Of a stretch of DNA of 64,000 nt, positions 50,757 through 63,223 are shown one piece after another. A model generated the notes under the pieces. That model was not told the origin of the DNA and searched no databases. It saw only the letters and a list, made by a program, of their open reading frames with translations. Numbering within the stretch: the first letter of the stretch is position 1; every line of letters starts with the position of its first letter. The translations under genes were made by a program, and so were the position numbers. Origin of the DNA: Nymphaea colorata (Eukaryota > Streptophyta > Magnoliopsida > Nymphaeales > Nymphaeaceae); contig NC_045149.1 of assembly GCF_008831285.2 (NCBI RefSeq), positions 17,933,035 to 17,997,034 on the forward strand. Direction: 5' to 3'.

Positions 50757-53700
50757 CAATTTTAACTTTCAATGAAGAATGATAATAGAAGCAGCGGGTT
50801 ACTTGAATTGAGTAAAAGCCAGAGACAGAACCCGTGATTCGATCGTGAAGCAGGACGAAGCATTAGAAAGAAAATCTGAGGTGCATTATTTTACAGAACA
50901 GGTTGAGAAGAATTCTTTTGCTTTCTTGTTGCCAGTCTTGCTGGTTGGCAATTATTTCCCGGTGAGGCATGCAGCACCTGCATTTTTGGATGTGCATCTT
51001 AATTTTTTTCTGGTCGATTCGAACAGCGTCCAGTAGATTAAAGCCAGAAAGAAAGAAAAAAGATGACCTCATGCCCACGATGATCTCTCTGTGCAGTTCA
51101 TGAAACTTGTACAAGCGCTACAGCAGTGTATTAATTATGCTCCCTTAAAGAAGCTTAACTACCGTCATTCAATATTGTCAGCCAAGATAATTAAGATAAA
51201 ACTTTTCTGCAGCATACTCTGCATCACTCAATACCTTATCCAATTTGTTTTTTGGTTGGTATATACACTATGCATTGAATAATATTGCTTCTTTTTCACA
51301 AATCCCCTTCTCAGAATAATGTCAGGAATATCACCATGTTCATCCTAAGCCTCTCTCTCTCTCTCTCTCTCTCTCTCTAGCTTTTGTATTAGAAATTATT
51401 GGGCATATTGTGGTCCTCGGTCTATTGCTTTCAACACCACTACATGTTCTTCACAAGGTGCCTCTGCTTTACAATTAAGGACGTATACAGATCGGATCAA
51501 GACAGCTATTATAGTACATGTTGGGTCAAGATCCGGTACAGTGAAAAATGTTGAGCACCCTTTACCGGATCTTGCGGCCTAGCAAACTGGATCGCCTGAT
51601 GAGATAATAGTTGAGTTAATTACTATGCATTATGTGGCATTAAAGCATGAATGTACCTCTTGATCACTTAAGCATCATGCATCCACAGATGCCCAATGCA
51701 ACAAATTGTTTGTGCCCGGTTATCTAACTCGAACACCTAGATTTGGATATTCTTTAGATCCAAAATCTGCAAACAAAATCTTAACATGGTTCAGTTTATT
51801 ATCCATACAATCGGACAAATGGAAGTCAAGTTCAGGATGGCACTACTCAAATCCAACCCAAAATTGACATTCCAAATGGATAAAGTCTGCTAAAAGGCCA
51901 AAAGGTAGGATTCAACTCCACCTCCAGCCAAGAAAAGCAACCCAAATAGTGCTATATATATGGAGAAAGGCATGACTTGACTCCTGATCATGTTTGAATC
52001 CATGGTTGATTCTCTTGTACAAACAACAAAAAACACATCGAATTATGCTTCTTGAATGATAAAGTAGTTTATGTACTAAAGCGCTATAAGCACTCATTAC
52101 TGCTTTTTTTTTAGTGGAAATTTACTGCCCTTGATCAGAGAAAGATCTATTTCTCATTCTTCTCTTGTGCCCAAGCTTCAAAATGTCAAAGACCACTTTA
52201 TTAGTTCTGCCAGTGAAATTGAATAGTTGTATAGAATCTTATTTTTGGAATCAGGGCTGCCAATGCACTGAAAAGAGGTGCAGGTATTGGCAGAGGCACA
52301 GTTGTTCATCATTGCATAACAGTGTAAAGGATCAAAAGTATTCCACCTGTTGATAAGTGCTTTCCTTCTTAAGAACTGCATCCAAATGAAGAGAAACACA
52401 TATAGAACAAAGATCGTGTCTGATTACCTCACATCTGATATGAATTCTAGATTCCCAGAGTTTGAAAGGGCAGTTGAGGTTCTAATTTTTAGCAGACTTT
52501 TCGGCAAGGTAAGACAAAAAATTCAAGGTTATAAGATCCTTGACTCTCAAACGCAGCCAAACTATTAGCGTTATTATTCAAAAGGGCAGTTGAAAGTGGG
52601 TCTAAATATCCCGGTCTTGATTGAATCCAGGTAATAGGCATGACTTGGGTGTTTGACAGGTGATGGGCGTGCACAGTGATTGCTTGATACCAACTGTAGC
52701 AGCTTGGGTGGTTTACCTGTTAGTTTTTGTTTCTTTCTATCATAATTCAATCACACCTAATGTTTGAAAAGTTTTGAAAAAAGAAAGATTTGTTTATGCA
52801 GAGCAAAATATTTTTATAACTCTTTGCACTTTCTGCTGATCATTATTGGGATTCTTATGTTGGCATTACCCTTTTACCCTTCTACAATTAAAATAATTTG
52901 TTGGTCTTTTAGTATATTATTTAATTGGTCTTTTCATATATATACATAACAAGTAGCCATTGATTAGGTTATTCTGTGATCAAACTTGACATTTTTTGTT
53001 TATATGTTCTTGCCAAGACGTATTGGTTTTAATACCATCTTCTTCTAAAGTTTAAACTCCTAAAGTTTCAGATAGGTGATTTGATATTGTTTGGTGCCAT
53101 TTTTTCCTTTGACGAAGTGTAGCCAAGTTTAGGTGTTTCTTTTTGAAACTTTCGAGAGCATAGGTCTCACTTTCGTAGTGATGCTGAAAACTTGGATATA
53201 AACTCGAAATTTGGAAGTTACCACTTTTTGAAATTAACAAGGGCACATTGACTTCAATCACTTTTCAAGAAAGTAATAAATTTAAAACCAAGCGCATTGA
53301 CTAGCACGAGGCCACATGCAGCTTTCTAACAAATGGCAACGACGCTAGCCGTGGCCTATCGTGAGGAACAAGACGCTTGTGCCTTTGCCTATACACCACG
53401 TCGAGGCTCAGTTAACGATGAAAACATTCTTTGATCTCCAAAAACAATGGGTTCGTCTCTAGTAGTGTATATATATATATATATATATATATAATATCCA
53501 TTTGGTAATGAGATTTGGGTTTAAATGTGAGTTAATGGTTTGTTCTTTGTTATTTTAAGTGAGTAGAGATTAACAATCTACTGCTTGAAGAAAGAAACTC
53601 AAAGGTTTTCCTTCTTATTTTCATTTTTAAGTGAGTTAAGCGGTTGACAATTCACTGCTCGACCAAAATTTTGACGGGAAGACTCTCTCATTCCCCTTGC

Positions 53701-55739
53701 TTAGTGTCCAAATTTTGCTTAAGATCAAGTCTAATCATGCCAAATGAGATGAAGGATCCGTTCATTTAAGAGAGAGAGAGATAAGTTCTCCTTGGAGATG
53801 GTGCAGGAAGAAGCCAAGCTCTTGGATAATAAATGAGAACTCTGGTCTCTAGGGATTCTATTACATGAAAGTACTTGGAAAACAGCGACTGACTATCCTT
53901 TTTAAAGTTTTAAAACCAGCCAAGGATGTTCCCTATGCCTCATAGGGTCAACCAATTTGCCTAGGATTTAGGGTAGAAAGCACTCCAAGCAAAGCAGTCG
54001 TTTTTACCTCTCTTACTAGGGCAATGCACAACGGTCATCTATCGTGTTTCTTATACTTTGAGAGAAAGTTCTAATGGGGAGGGCAAAGAGTAGCTTGGAC
54101 TTGAACTGGTCAAGAACCATAGCACAAATACATTGAGAGTCTAGCCTTGGCCAACCAATAGGCTCGTAACCAATCCGCTCTGGCTGGATTTGAACTCGTG
54201 ATGTGCTCGGTCAAAAACGAATTATCCCAGTCAAGCTCAAATTAGCCTGTTAAAACATTTTATGAATCAAGCATGATATACGAAATGCGGCCACCTGATT
54301 ACTTGGGTGTTTTATGCAAAATCGGCCTTGTGCTTGTCATTGTACTGATTGTATTATTCTATACAAAATATTTGAGCAGCTTAGGTGGTGTGTCTCTTTT
54401 CTAAGTTAAAATCTCAAGTGACCTAAGAAAGATACTGCTGCTAGAGCTTACATAAGCGAAGCCAAGGCAAGCAACAATTAACTTCTTTCACCTATATTGG
54501 CGCCACATAGAGCTCACAATACAATCTTTTAGCCAGAGGTGAGCAAGAAGTTTCGCTCTTATCTTTTGGGTGGGTAAGAGCATCATGACCCACTACCAAA
54601 ACAGAGTCAAACCCTTTCCCACCACCTTAAATTGTTCCTATATGATGTAGGGCTGCGTTAGTGCTTAGGAATGAGACAATGTATCATCATCTTGGTATCG
54701 CACACTACTCCATACGACACAAGAGTATATCACCGACGAAAATTGAACAGGCAACACGTCATTTATGCGCCACCCGCATGAGTAGCCAGCTGCCTCATGC
54801 CCCTTTCAGCAAGCTTTTTCTCGTCTTGAGAAAGAGTAACCATGTGGGTATGGCACCAACTCTAGGGCCATTTGGGACCATAATCATCAAGGGCTATAAA
54901 TTGTACACAAACAAGGGTAGGACCCCGAAATGATAGAAAATCTTGAGGATATCCTAACTCTTTAAATGTTTTTTTATGCAAATTATAGGTGGGATTTAGG
55001 ATGAAGGTTTTGTTCTTTTACTGCCTCATGAGATATTCATAAAGGAATCAAATTTGGAATAGTTAAATGCATTGGAAGTCAGGTCAGAATCTCTTATGAA
55101 ATTGGAGAAGTTGGGTTCCTCTACCTTGAGCATTTCCGTTTTCCTAGTTGTAGAATTGGCACATTGATTTAAATTAAAGGCTTGCTACCCAAAACCCTAA
55201 CCTAAAAGACAAGAACCAAGACAAAACTTGGACCTACATTTTAGTGGGTCCGACCCAGTGAGCCCACCAAGAGACCGACAAAGATGAAGAGTTTGACTAA
55301 AAGAGAGAGAGGGCCTCGCTGCTTTTTACCAGATTTGAAATTAGAACTAGGTTCCAAAGACAGGTGGTCATATTAGAAGGTGACTAGAAATTCAAAGAAC
55401 ATTAGTATCTCTGCCCTTTTTAGACATGACTTTTACTAAAGCAAATATTACAGAAAAAAGTTGAAGTTTAACGAGATTTTGAGGGAATAATATCTGCTTT
55501 TTCATCGCAGTTCATTAATTCCTCTGTGGAGACCTGATAAAAGCTTCATTTGTATGTGGTGCAGAAGATAATCCAGGAAATTCTGGTAGGAAAAGTTTGA
55601 TAAGTGGAAGAGAGAGAAAGAGGGCGGGACTGACGGACGGTGACTACGGACAAGAGCACCATAAAGGAGCGTGCTCTGCAACGAGGACTGAGGGATTGTC
55701 AAATGCCATATTACCCGTGCAAAGACTGAAAGAGCTCCC

Positions 55740-56003
55740 TGTTTTTAGGCTTTCTCGTCTTCGGACGGAGAGGATTTCACGGGCTCACCAAACCATTCCT
55801 CTCTCCTTAGTGTGGCTGCCGTCCGATTGGATGCTTGTCAGTGTCCATACTTCTTTAAATCTCCGTCTACCTCCCTCCCTCTCTCTGAAACAGAGGAAGA
55901 AAATCAAATAGCTAGATTTTGCGCCATCGTTGAGGGTCTTCAAATCGATGGTGGGTGTCTAAAATTTTTTTCCTCACTCTGTTGAACTGGGGAGTGACGT
56001 TTG
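55740..56003 (+). promoter_or_regulatory. Likely 5' leader of the SOSEKI gene
   Basis: The sequence upstream of the ATG is CT-rich (CTCCGTCTACCTCCCTCCCT near 55861) and less AT-rich than the intergenic DNA, as in plant leaders. The frame across it (55597-55911) has no family resemblance and stops before the SOSEKI ATG. No clear TATA box was found. Confidence 0.4.
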
Positions 56004-59000
56004 ATGGCAATGTCGGTGAGCCCCAAAGGGAAGAGGATGGAGGTGGGGGTCAAGAAGCCGCACCACCGCCAGAACGGCGGGAGTCCGGAGGGCTCGACGG
56101 CCAAGGTGTCGCCGGATGCACCGCCGCGGTACCAATTCCCGAAGAGAGTTCCGGTGGTCTACTACCTCTACAGGAACCGGCATCTCGAGCACCCGCATTT
56201 CATCGAGGTCCCTCTTTCTTCCTCCCACGGCCTCTTCCTCAGAGGTAAGAAGGAAACCCAAATTCCTAACCAGGAATTCTGAGGATAGGTGTTGCTTTTT
56301 CTCGTTTTTTTTTTCTTCCTTTTACTAATTTATCTTTTTCTTTTGGTTTCAGATTTCATAGAGCGCCTGAATGTTCTAAGAGGGAAGGGGATGCCCGCCT
56401 TGTACTCATGGTCTTGCAAAAGGTAAGAAAAGGAACTCAAAGCTCTCCAGTTTCTTGATGATCTGTACCACCTTTTTTTTTCTTGCTGTTTGTTAATGAA
56501 TTCACATTGTCACTTGCATTTTTACATGATTTTGTTGGGATTATTCGCATGCCCATCTTTTCATTTCCTTTATTCTGTGGCTTGGCGAGGTAGTCAGGGC
56601 GCTTAAAGGTTTGATACTCAACTATGCTACCAACATCGAGCAGGAAACATAATAAGAGTATTGATCTTCGTTTGTTGCTTTATGGAAAAACAGGAGCTAT
56701 AAGAATGGGTTTGTGTGGCATGACCTCTGCGAAGAAGATCTGATCTACCCCACAAACGGGAATGAGTATATTCTAAAGGGCTCTGAACTATTAGAAGAGA
56801 TTCCATGTTCCCTTACATCTGGTAAGAACTTTCTGACTTTTCTTTTTTCCTTAAGAACATTTTAGCCCCATCTTTCGTTTTTTCCTTATAGTTTGTCACC
56901 ACCTCCGTTTTTTGATACTTAATTTCGATTTCCCAACTTCGGATTTCCATTCGAGTTTGATCCAGGCTTGTTATGCTTCACAGATCGGCAGCAACATCAG
57001 CAACAGCAATTACAGCAACCACCACCAGTTCTTCAAACCAAGCAACACCAGGAGTCCTCTTCAGCATCTACTTCCTCCTCTCCAGGCGCGGGAAAGCTCT
57101 CCCGGTCGTCGGATTCTTCCCCTTCGAGCGCCGGACAGGAGTACAAGCTCTTCAAAGCTGCGGCGACAAAGCCGGCCGCGGCCGACGTCGCGACGCAGAC
57201 GAGCGACCCCGTGCGTCAGACATGCAGCAGAGGGGTGTCGACGGAGGAACCGGAGGAAGAGCCGGAGGACGAGGACGACGACGGCGGGCGGGAAGAGCCT
57301 GTGGAGGCCGACCCGAGTCGCGCGTCGCCTCCGCCTTGCTCGACGTCGTCGGGCGAGAAGGAGAAGCCCGAGACGCTCGAGTCGCTGATCAGCGCTGACC
57401 GGAAGCTCCGGAGCTTCCGATACATATCGGACGACTCGGTAATGTATCGTCCCGAGAGCTCCAAGCCGAGGGTGACGGACATGCTGATGCAGCTCATCTC
57501 TTGTGGTTCCATCTCGGTCAAGGACCACGGTTTCGGCCTCGTCCCCACGTACCGGTCTCGGGTTTTTGCCGGAGAGAGCCGGAGGTTCGGCGACTCGGGT
57601 CGGTACCCGTGGAAATCCGGTCTTTTGTGCGAGTTGGACTCGCTCTGCGAGAACCCTAGACTCATGGGGATCAGGTTGGAGGACAAGGAGTACTTCAGCG
57701 GCAGCCTGCTGGAGACGAAGAAGCGGCAGGAGGAAGGCGCCAACCCTGTTCCTTCTCTCAAGCGATGCTCCTCCTATAACGCCGAGAGGTAAAGCGTCTC
57801 GTCTCGGGCTCAAACCGAGTCGTTTTGGGGGTGGTCGAAGGGGCAATCTTTTATCTTAGTAGGGTCTCTCTCTCTCTCTGTCTTTTGTGCTGGCTTAGTA
57901 GGTTGTTTGTTTCCTGTTCTTGGGTTTTCTTGATGGAAAATTTGGTTCTAGGAACCCTTTTCCGGTGTTTTGGGATGGGGAAATGAGGGAATTTGGTGAT
58001 GTGCCTATTTCCTTCCTGCTTTTAGGCTCCTTTTCATGTTTTGGCTTTTTGAGAAAAGAATTGGAAGGGAAAACAGTGGGCCATTTTCCCCTTTCCACTG
58101 TTTGAGAGTTGGACAAAAAAGTAGGTTTGGTAATGGATATTCTCTTTCCTAATGCTTGAAATCCTGGTCTATTCTTTCTATGTTTTCTGGTTGGTGGAGC
58201 TAAAATTGGATCTCCAAATAGACATCTGGAAACCAACTTTTCATTGACATGCTTTGGTAGGTGGGAGCTAAGTCAGCATTGTTCAGTAGGATCAAATGAT
58301 TGAGTCTATGCATGAATGTATTTTAGTTCCAAAACGAATTAGTAAACAGAATGTGTGCAGTAATGGGTCTGAGTGGTGTTTGTGTCATAGTTACATGATT
58401 ACATCCTTTTCAAAATTTACTTCCACATTCACAAAGGTTCTCCCAATCACATTATTCATGCTAATTTTTTTAATGTTACAGGGGTGGCAAATCAGATGCC
58501 AAGCAGGAACAACCAGAGGAGCCAGCTCGTTCCAAATGCATCCCTCGGACCATAAAATCTGCACACAACAAGCTGGCCAGATCTCCACTTGCCGACAACC
58601 CACGGAAGTCGTCTGCTCGCTACCCTGATGAATGTGCTTCTTTGCAGAACGGTGGCAGACATATTACTGAAGCATCCTCATCAGAGAGGAAATCTTCGAA
58701 GAGATTTGAGTCTTTCAGGGAAGGAGAGAAGGATAAGATTATCAAGATTGAAGAAAGTTGAGTTGTTTAATCTACCAAGCTCAATGCTTTTGAATTGCTA
58801 TATATGCTCTTAGTAGCAGGACTTAGTACCCTTGTGACATCTGCCCTTGTTAGTAGTTGCTCTGGAACTCAGCTGTGCTAACCAGGAATTGTTCACATAG
58901 ACAAGTTCTTCCACCATCTTTGATTAGTCCTTTTATTTTAACAGCATCATCTTTTCTTCATGATAGAGCTTTAGTCTGGTTCACACTCTTTTTGATACGC

Positions 59001-59658
59001 ATCTTAGTTCCCATCAAGAAATGCAGTTAATGATATTCTGATTTGAATTTACAGATGTGTTTCTCAACGGTTACCTTGATTAAAAAGCATCTTCACATTG
59101 AACTAGTATAGGAAAAAGTTTATTATTAAATCCTCGTTCTTCTTAAAAATACGTGTACAGGTGCAGAAAATATCTATTTAATACATGTCAGACTAAATAG
59201 AACTTGAAAAGCATATGGTTATGAATTTAGATTGAATAAAGCCGGCCCTAATAAGTTTGTCTAACCTGCCTTAGTAGAATCTGGAATCTACTGTACCTCA
59301 TGGACCTTTCTGGTGATAAAAAAATTCAGTAGCTGTAAATGCCTCAAATTTTGCAAGTAAATATTTATCACATACGAACAAACGATTCACCTATTAGGTT
59401 TTCCGTTTGAATTGGATCAGAACTACTTGGATTGTGACATTTCAACTAGATTGCATATACAAACAAACAATTGTAGATTTTTTATATGTGTGGAGAGAGA
59501 GTTAGTGAGGGTTGTGCTTGCTGAGGTATGAAAAAAGAGAAATGATGGGGTTTTTCTGTTTTATGTTGCTTGATTTCAGGCTTCCTTCAGGAGCTCGGGT
59601 TATAATACAAGCAAAAGCTGCCAGTGAGGACAGTGAAGGCAGCAGCAGCAGTTGCTGA
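56004..59658 (+). CDS. SOK: SOSEKI polarity protein (DUF966, DIX-like domain)
   Basis: Predicted exons are 56004-56244, 56353-56422, 56694-56821, 56966-57788, 58482-58756 and 59591-59658, giving 534 residues. The first ATG is used; a second in-frame ATG follows at 56010. Residues about 46-140 form the DIX-like domain: [59 protein letters not shown] and [12 protein letters not shown] Gln- and Ser-rich linker follows, then the conserved block [16 protein letters not shown] from Met319 and [24 protein letters not shown] proteins polymerise through this domain and mark cell edges and corners at the plasma membrane to orient development. Exon 4 is strongly GC-rich. The last intron is abnormal: exon 5 reads into a TGA at 58759, and the common C-terminus ([12 protein letters not shown] type) is recovered only with the donor at 58757 and the acceptor at 59590. 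The exact C-terminus is therefore uncertain. Confidence 0.9.
58757..59590 (+). other. Intron 5 of SOSEKI with shifted splice sites
   Basis: The intron begins GTTGAG at 58757. Two acceptors lie 11 bp apart: TTGATTTCAG ending at 59579 and CTTCCTTCAG ending at 59590. Only the second keeps the conserved reading frame with the available GT donor. Confidence 0.6.
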
Positions 59659-60983
59659 GTGTAACCGGACAGCTATGAGCTAACTCCTATGATGGATGGG
59701 GTTGCCTACCACCCCCTTTTGCTGAACTTATCGGAATGAAAAAAAGAACAAAAAATTGGAGTGCTTGTATCCACTATTCACACCTCCTCTCACGTCCTTT
59801 TGTTTGTATTTTGTATGTAATATCCTCTTGTTCCGTTCTGCCCTCTCCCCTCATGCCATAGGAATCGGTGTCTCCTTTTTCTCTTTTCTGTAATCTGCGA
59901 TATATTTAATTGTCATTATATAATAACAGCAATTCTCTTATGTCGTTCCCTCTGTTTGCTTCTTTCTTGGCTTTTCTCTTTGATTGATCATGAAGCGAGA
60001 TTTTGTCGACATGCTGAAACGACCTGCGTTGACTGTCCCTCTTTCTGCTTTTTCTGATGGGTTTTGCAGTGAAATTCAAACCTCAACCACCCTTTCATGA
60101 GCAGCAGTAACAAGTCTTGTAAAAATGGAAAATGGCCAAGCTGCCCATTGAGTTATGAATCTGGAAGAAACATTATTATATTGACCATTTATAAAAGAAC
60201 ATTAAATATATAAAAATAGTTGGAAATATGCAAAACTTTAAAGTTATTCAAAAAATTTAAATGAGAAGTGTATTGTAGGTGGCATCCTTATGAATCAAAT
60301 TGATTGGCCACTGAGTCAATCAATTTGAGTTGGCGATTCAGGCTGTTTTCTAGATAAAATCGAACCAGGTAGTTCTACACGATGGCTGCAACGACTAACT
60401 CTGGATGCTTCTACAAGTAGCCTTCTGAGAATGTTCCTGCATATCCTGTGCCAACATCGGAAGCTCTTCCTAAAATAAGTATTCTGCTTAAAGTCTACGC
60501 AGATCTGAACCGTTTTGCCCTGTTGTTTTCTGCTACCTGTCTTAAAGAGTCGATAAAAGGGAAGCAAACGATTCAATGCCCATTATTTGACATGAAATGC
60601 ACATCAAGGAAAGACCCATTTGCCTGATCAGATTTTAGATTTATGACCCTTAACTTGAAATCAAAGGAGATAGGACTCAACCCATTTGATGCATCTGTTA
60701 GCATGAACGGACATGCTTTCCTTACTACATGGTCTACTTAATTTAGCTCCCTTATATGCGAGAATCCCTATCCTCCTGGCTGTTATCCAGCATGTTGATT
60801 GCTCCTAGCTACTCTGGCCTGCCAAAAAAGAAAAAGAGTGGAAGGAACGCCTATGGCAATCTAGGATACCAGGCGAAACCAGTGGATTGGTTGGTCTTCT
60901 CATGTGCAGCAGAGAGACTCAAGCCAGATGGGATTCTTCGCGTGTCGTGCGAGGGAAAGGGAAAGTGTCGTTTTGTAAGAAAC

Positions 60984-60988
<5 letters not shown>

Positions 60989-61020
<32 letters not shown>
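60989..61020. repeat. (GA)n microsatellite
   Basis: About 32 bp of uninterrupted GA, inside an unsupported open frame. Confidence 0.96.
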
Positions 61021-61022
<2 letters not shown>

Positions 61023-62579
61023 TCCTTTCTCTTCCTTCTGGAAAGAAAAGCTTCCGACTTTTGGTGGCTTCAACTTCACTTAACTGCTTTAGAAAAGTGT
61101 GTTTTCCATAGTTCACTACCATACAGCTTTCTTTTTGACTAATTACAAGTATCAGTCGGGGAAAAGCTAGAGAGAGAAAAAGGAAGAAGGTGAAAAGAAG
61201 AAGAATAAGTGTTGACCATGAACTTGTGGGCTCTGCACGTTTTCTCCACCTCCTCCTTTCTTACCCCATTCGAGGTGAAACCAGAGTACTTTTCTGTTTT
61301 TCTTTTTTTTTTCTGTAAAAACTTTCATTGAAGATCTCGACATCCTGCTTTAATGTAAAAAAAACGGATCAGACATTTCCAATTTCCTGATTCAGACCTC
61401 TAATTTTTTCACAATTGTAAAACAAAATCTGATCCTTGCCATTTCCATACAGCTCCTGCTCAGATGTACATCAGCCAAGTTGGAACGAATGGTTGTAATG
61501 CCGTTCCTTGTATGAAAATGAATTTAACCTTTCAACTCAAAGGGACAACACTGGAATTCAAAAACTTTTTTCTCGAACTTAATTTAGTCTGAGGCCTTCG
61601 TCTGACGGTCGCAAGCAAAAGTTAGGCTCACCACTGAAAAAAATAACAAAAATCATGGGGGCTGCTTCTGTAGTTACAGAAGAAAAGAGGCTTCAAATGA
61701 AATTGTTCCTTTTCTCACTTCTGATAGCATTACACATTGACTCTTTCTTTCTCTTTGTTTACTCAAGAATCAAGATGGCATCCTAAGCAAGTACTGTATC
61801 TTTAGTGGATCCTTCCCAACCTTTTACTGTTCCACCCATCAGCAGAAAAAGGAAGATCTGTGCTCAGCCTTTTCTGTACACTCAGAAGCCACACACGCTA
61901 GTGGCGTTTGAGCTTGCGTTAAGGCTGGTGGCCCTGTCAGTGAGGCCATTGCCTTCTGCAGTGGGGACCTGAAAAAGCTTCCCTTTGGCGTTTGAGGAGA
62001 ACCATTCAGCCACAAATCCCCTTGGAGAAGAAAAAGAAACCGCAGAGCAAGGTCAGACACTCTTTCCCTCGTGAACCCGCGCAGATCTAGAGAGGGGATA
62101 TTGAGGTCTCCTCTTCAACGCCACTCTCTCTCTGTATCTCTCTATTAATGCCTATCTACAGTCTAGGTAATATCAAATCAAATATTGTGACCATTTCCAC
62201 TGTCAACTAAGCAGCATCTGATTCTTACATGTAATCAGACTTCAACGTGCGTCCCAGTCGGGAACCCATCTGCTTCTGTAAGAAAGCGTCACTGAAAGTT
62301 CTAAGTCAATGGTACCTTTCGTGGCCATTCAATGAGGATTTGACAGGAGAAAGACGGAGCAGGAGATGAATCAGAATCTCCTCTGGTAGGAATGAATTGT
62401 AGTACTCATTCTGCATTCTTTGAGGGTTATTGGATGAGGGTAAACTTCTCGTTAACGTAAGGTTTAAGGCTGCATCCGGTCTGGTGCCGAAACATTTCGG
62501 AACCTTTTCAAAGCAATGGGTCATAATATTCTCGCTCGCTCACTCATGCATGCATCCATGCATCCGCTAAACCTAGGGC

Positions 62580-62710
62580 CTAACAGGAGTCGAGTCGAGT
62601 CCGAGCTCGGTCAGCTCGAACTCAGCTTGACTAAGTAAGATCACGAGCTCGACTCGGCTCGAGCTCGAATATAGCTCGACTATACTGGCTCGAACCAAGC
62701 TGTTATACCA
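62580..62710. repeat. GAGCTCG-type degenerate repeat
   Basis: Dense variants of GAGTCGAGTCGAGTCCGAGC, AGCTCGACTCGGCTCGAGC and GGCTCGAACCAAGCTG. It is related to 48570-48905. Confidence 0.65.
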
Positions 62711-63166
62711 TGCCTCTTGAGGCTATTAAGATATGAGGAATAACTATTGGGCATGTAAACTTCAAAATATTATGTAATATTTGCAGATGCGGGACAATTT
62801 ATACATTTCATCATTTGATGCGTTTAGTTAATATGCAGGCAAGATATAGGAGACCCCAACCAGACTATGTCTTTGGTTCTCCTTCAACAGCGGCAATTGC
62901 GTCGGACCCAGTTGCACATGGGCTGAACCCGAATCTGACCCATGACTTGGTCCAAACGGGTCAGGTCGATGGAGGCCAGACTGGACGTCACCAGTAGCTC
63001 CGGCCATGAGCACTCATCATTGTAGACGTAGACGTGTCCTTTCCTTCCTTTTTCTAGGAAGGCTTTGTTTATTACCGTGATGAAAAGAATGGAAAAAGTT
63101 GAAGGTATGGAGCAGTACTACACGGGTGGAATCGTATCGCTAATCAGAATGAGCATAAGGTGTTAG

Positions 63167-63170
<4 letters not shown>

Positions 63171-63218
<48 letters not shown>
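63171..63218. repeat. (AT)n microsatellite
   Basis: About 48 bp of uninterrupted AT repeats. Confidence 0.97.

Positions 63219-63223
<5 letters not shown>

Larger units (their letters stand above)
48296..55600. other. Intergenic stretch between CSD2 and SOSEKI
   Basis: No supported gene. The first few hundred bases should contain the CSD2 promoter, but I see no clear TATA box. Then come a degenerate CTCGAG/GAGTTCGA repeat (48570-48905), a MITE-like element (49919-50042), a hairpin next to a TA tract (50604-50754), CT runs (51351-51379) and a TA tract (53468-53493). The frame at 54661-54933 (90 residues) is open but not recognisable. Confidence 0.55.

Noticed and set aside
54661-54933. 90-residue frame considered as a retrotransposon polyprotein fragment
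   Set aside because: No integrase, protease or reverse transcriptase motif is visible and there are no flanking LTRs.
57061-57846. Long open frames on the minus strand and other plus frames over SOSEKI exon 4
   Set aside because: They are Arg-rich shadows caused by the high GC content of exon 4. The SOSEKI frame carries the conserved motifs.
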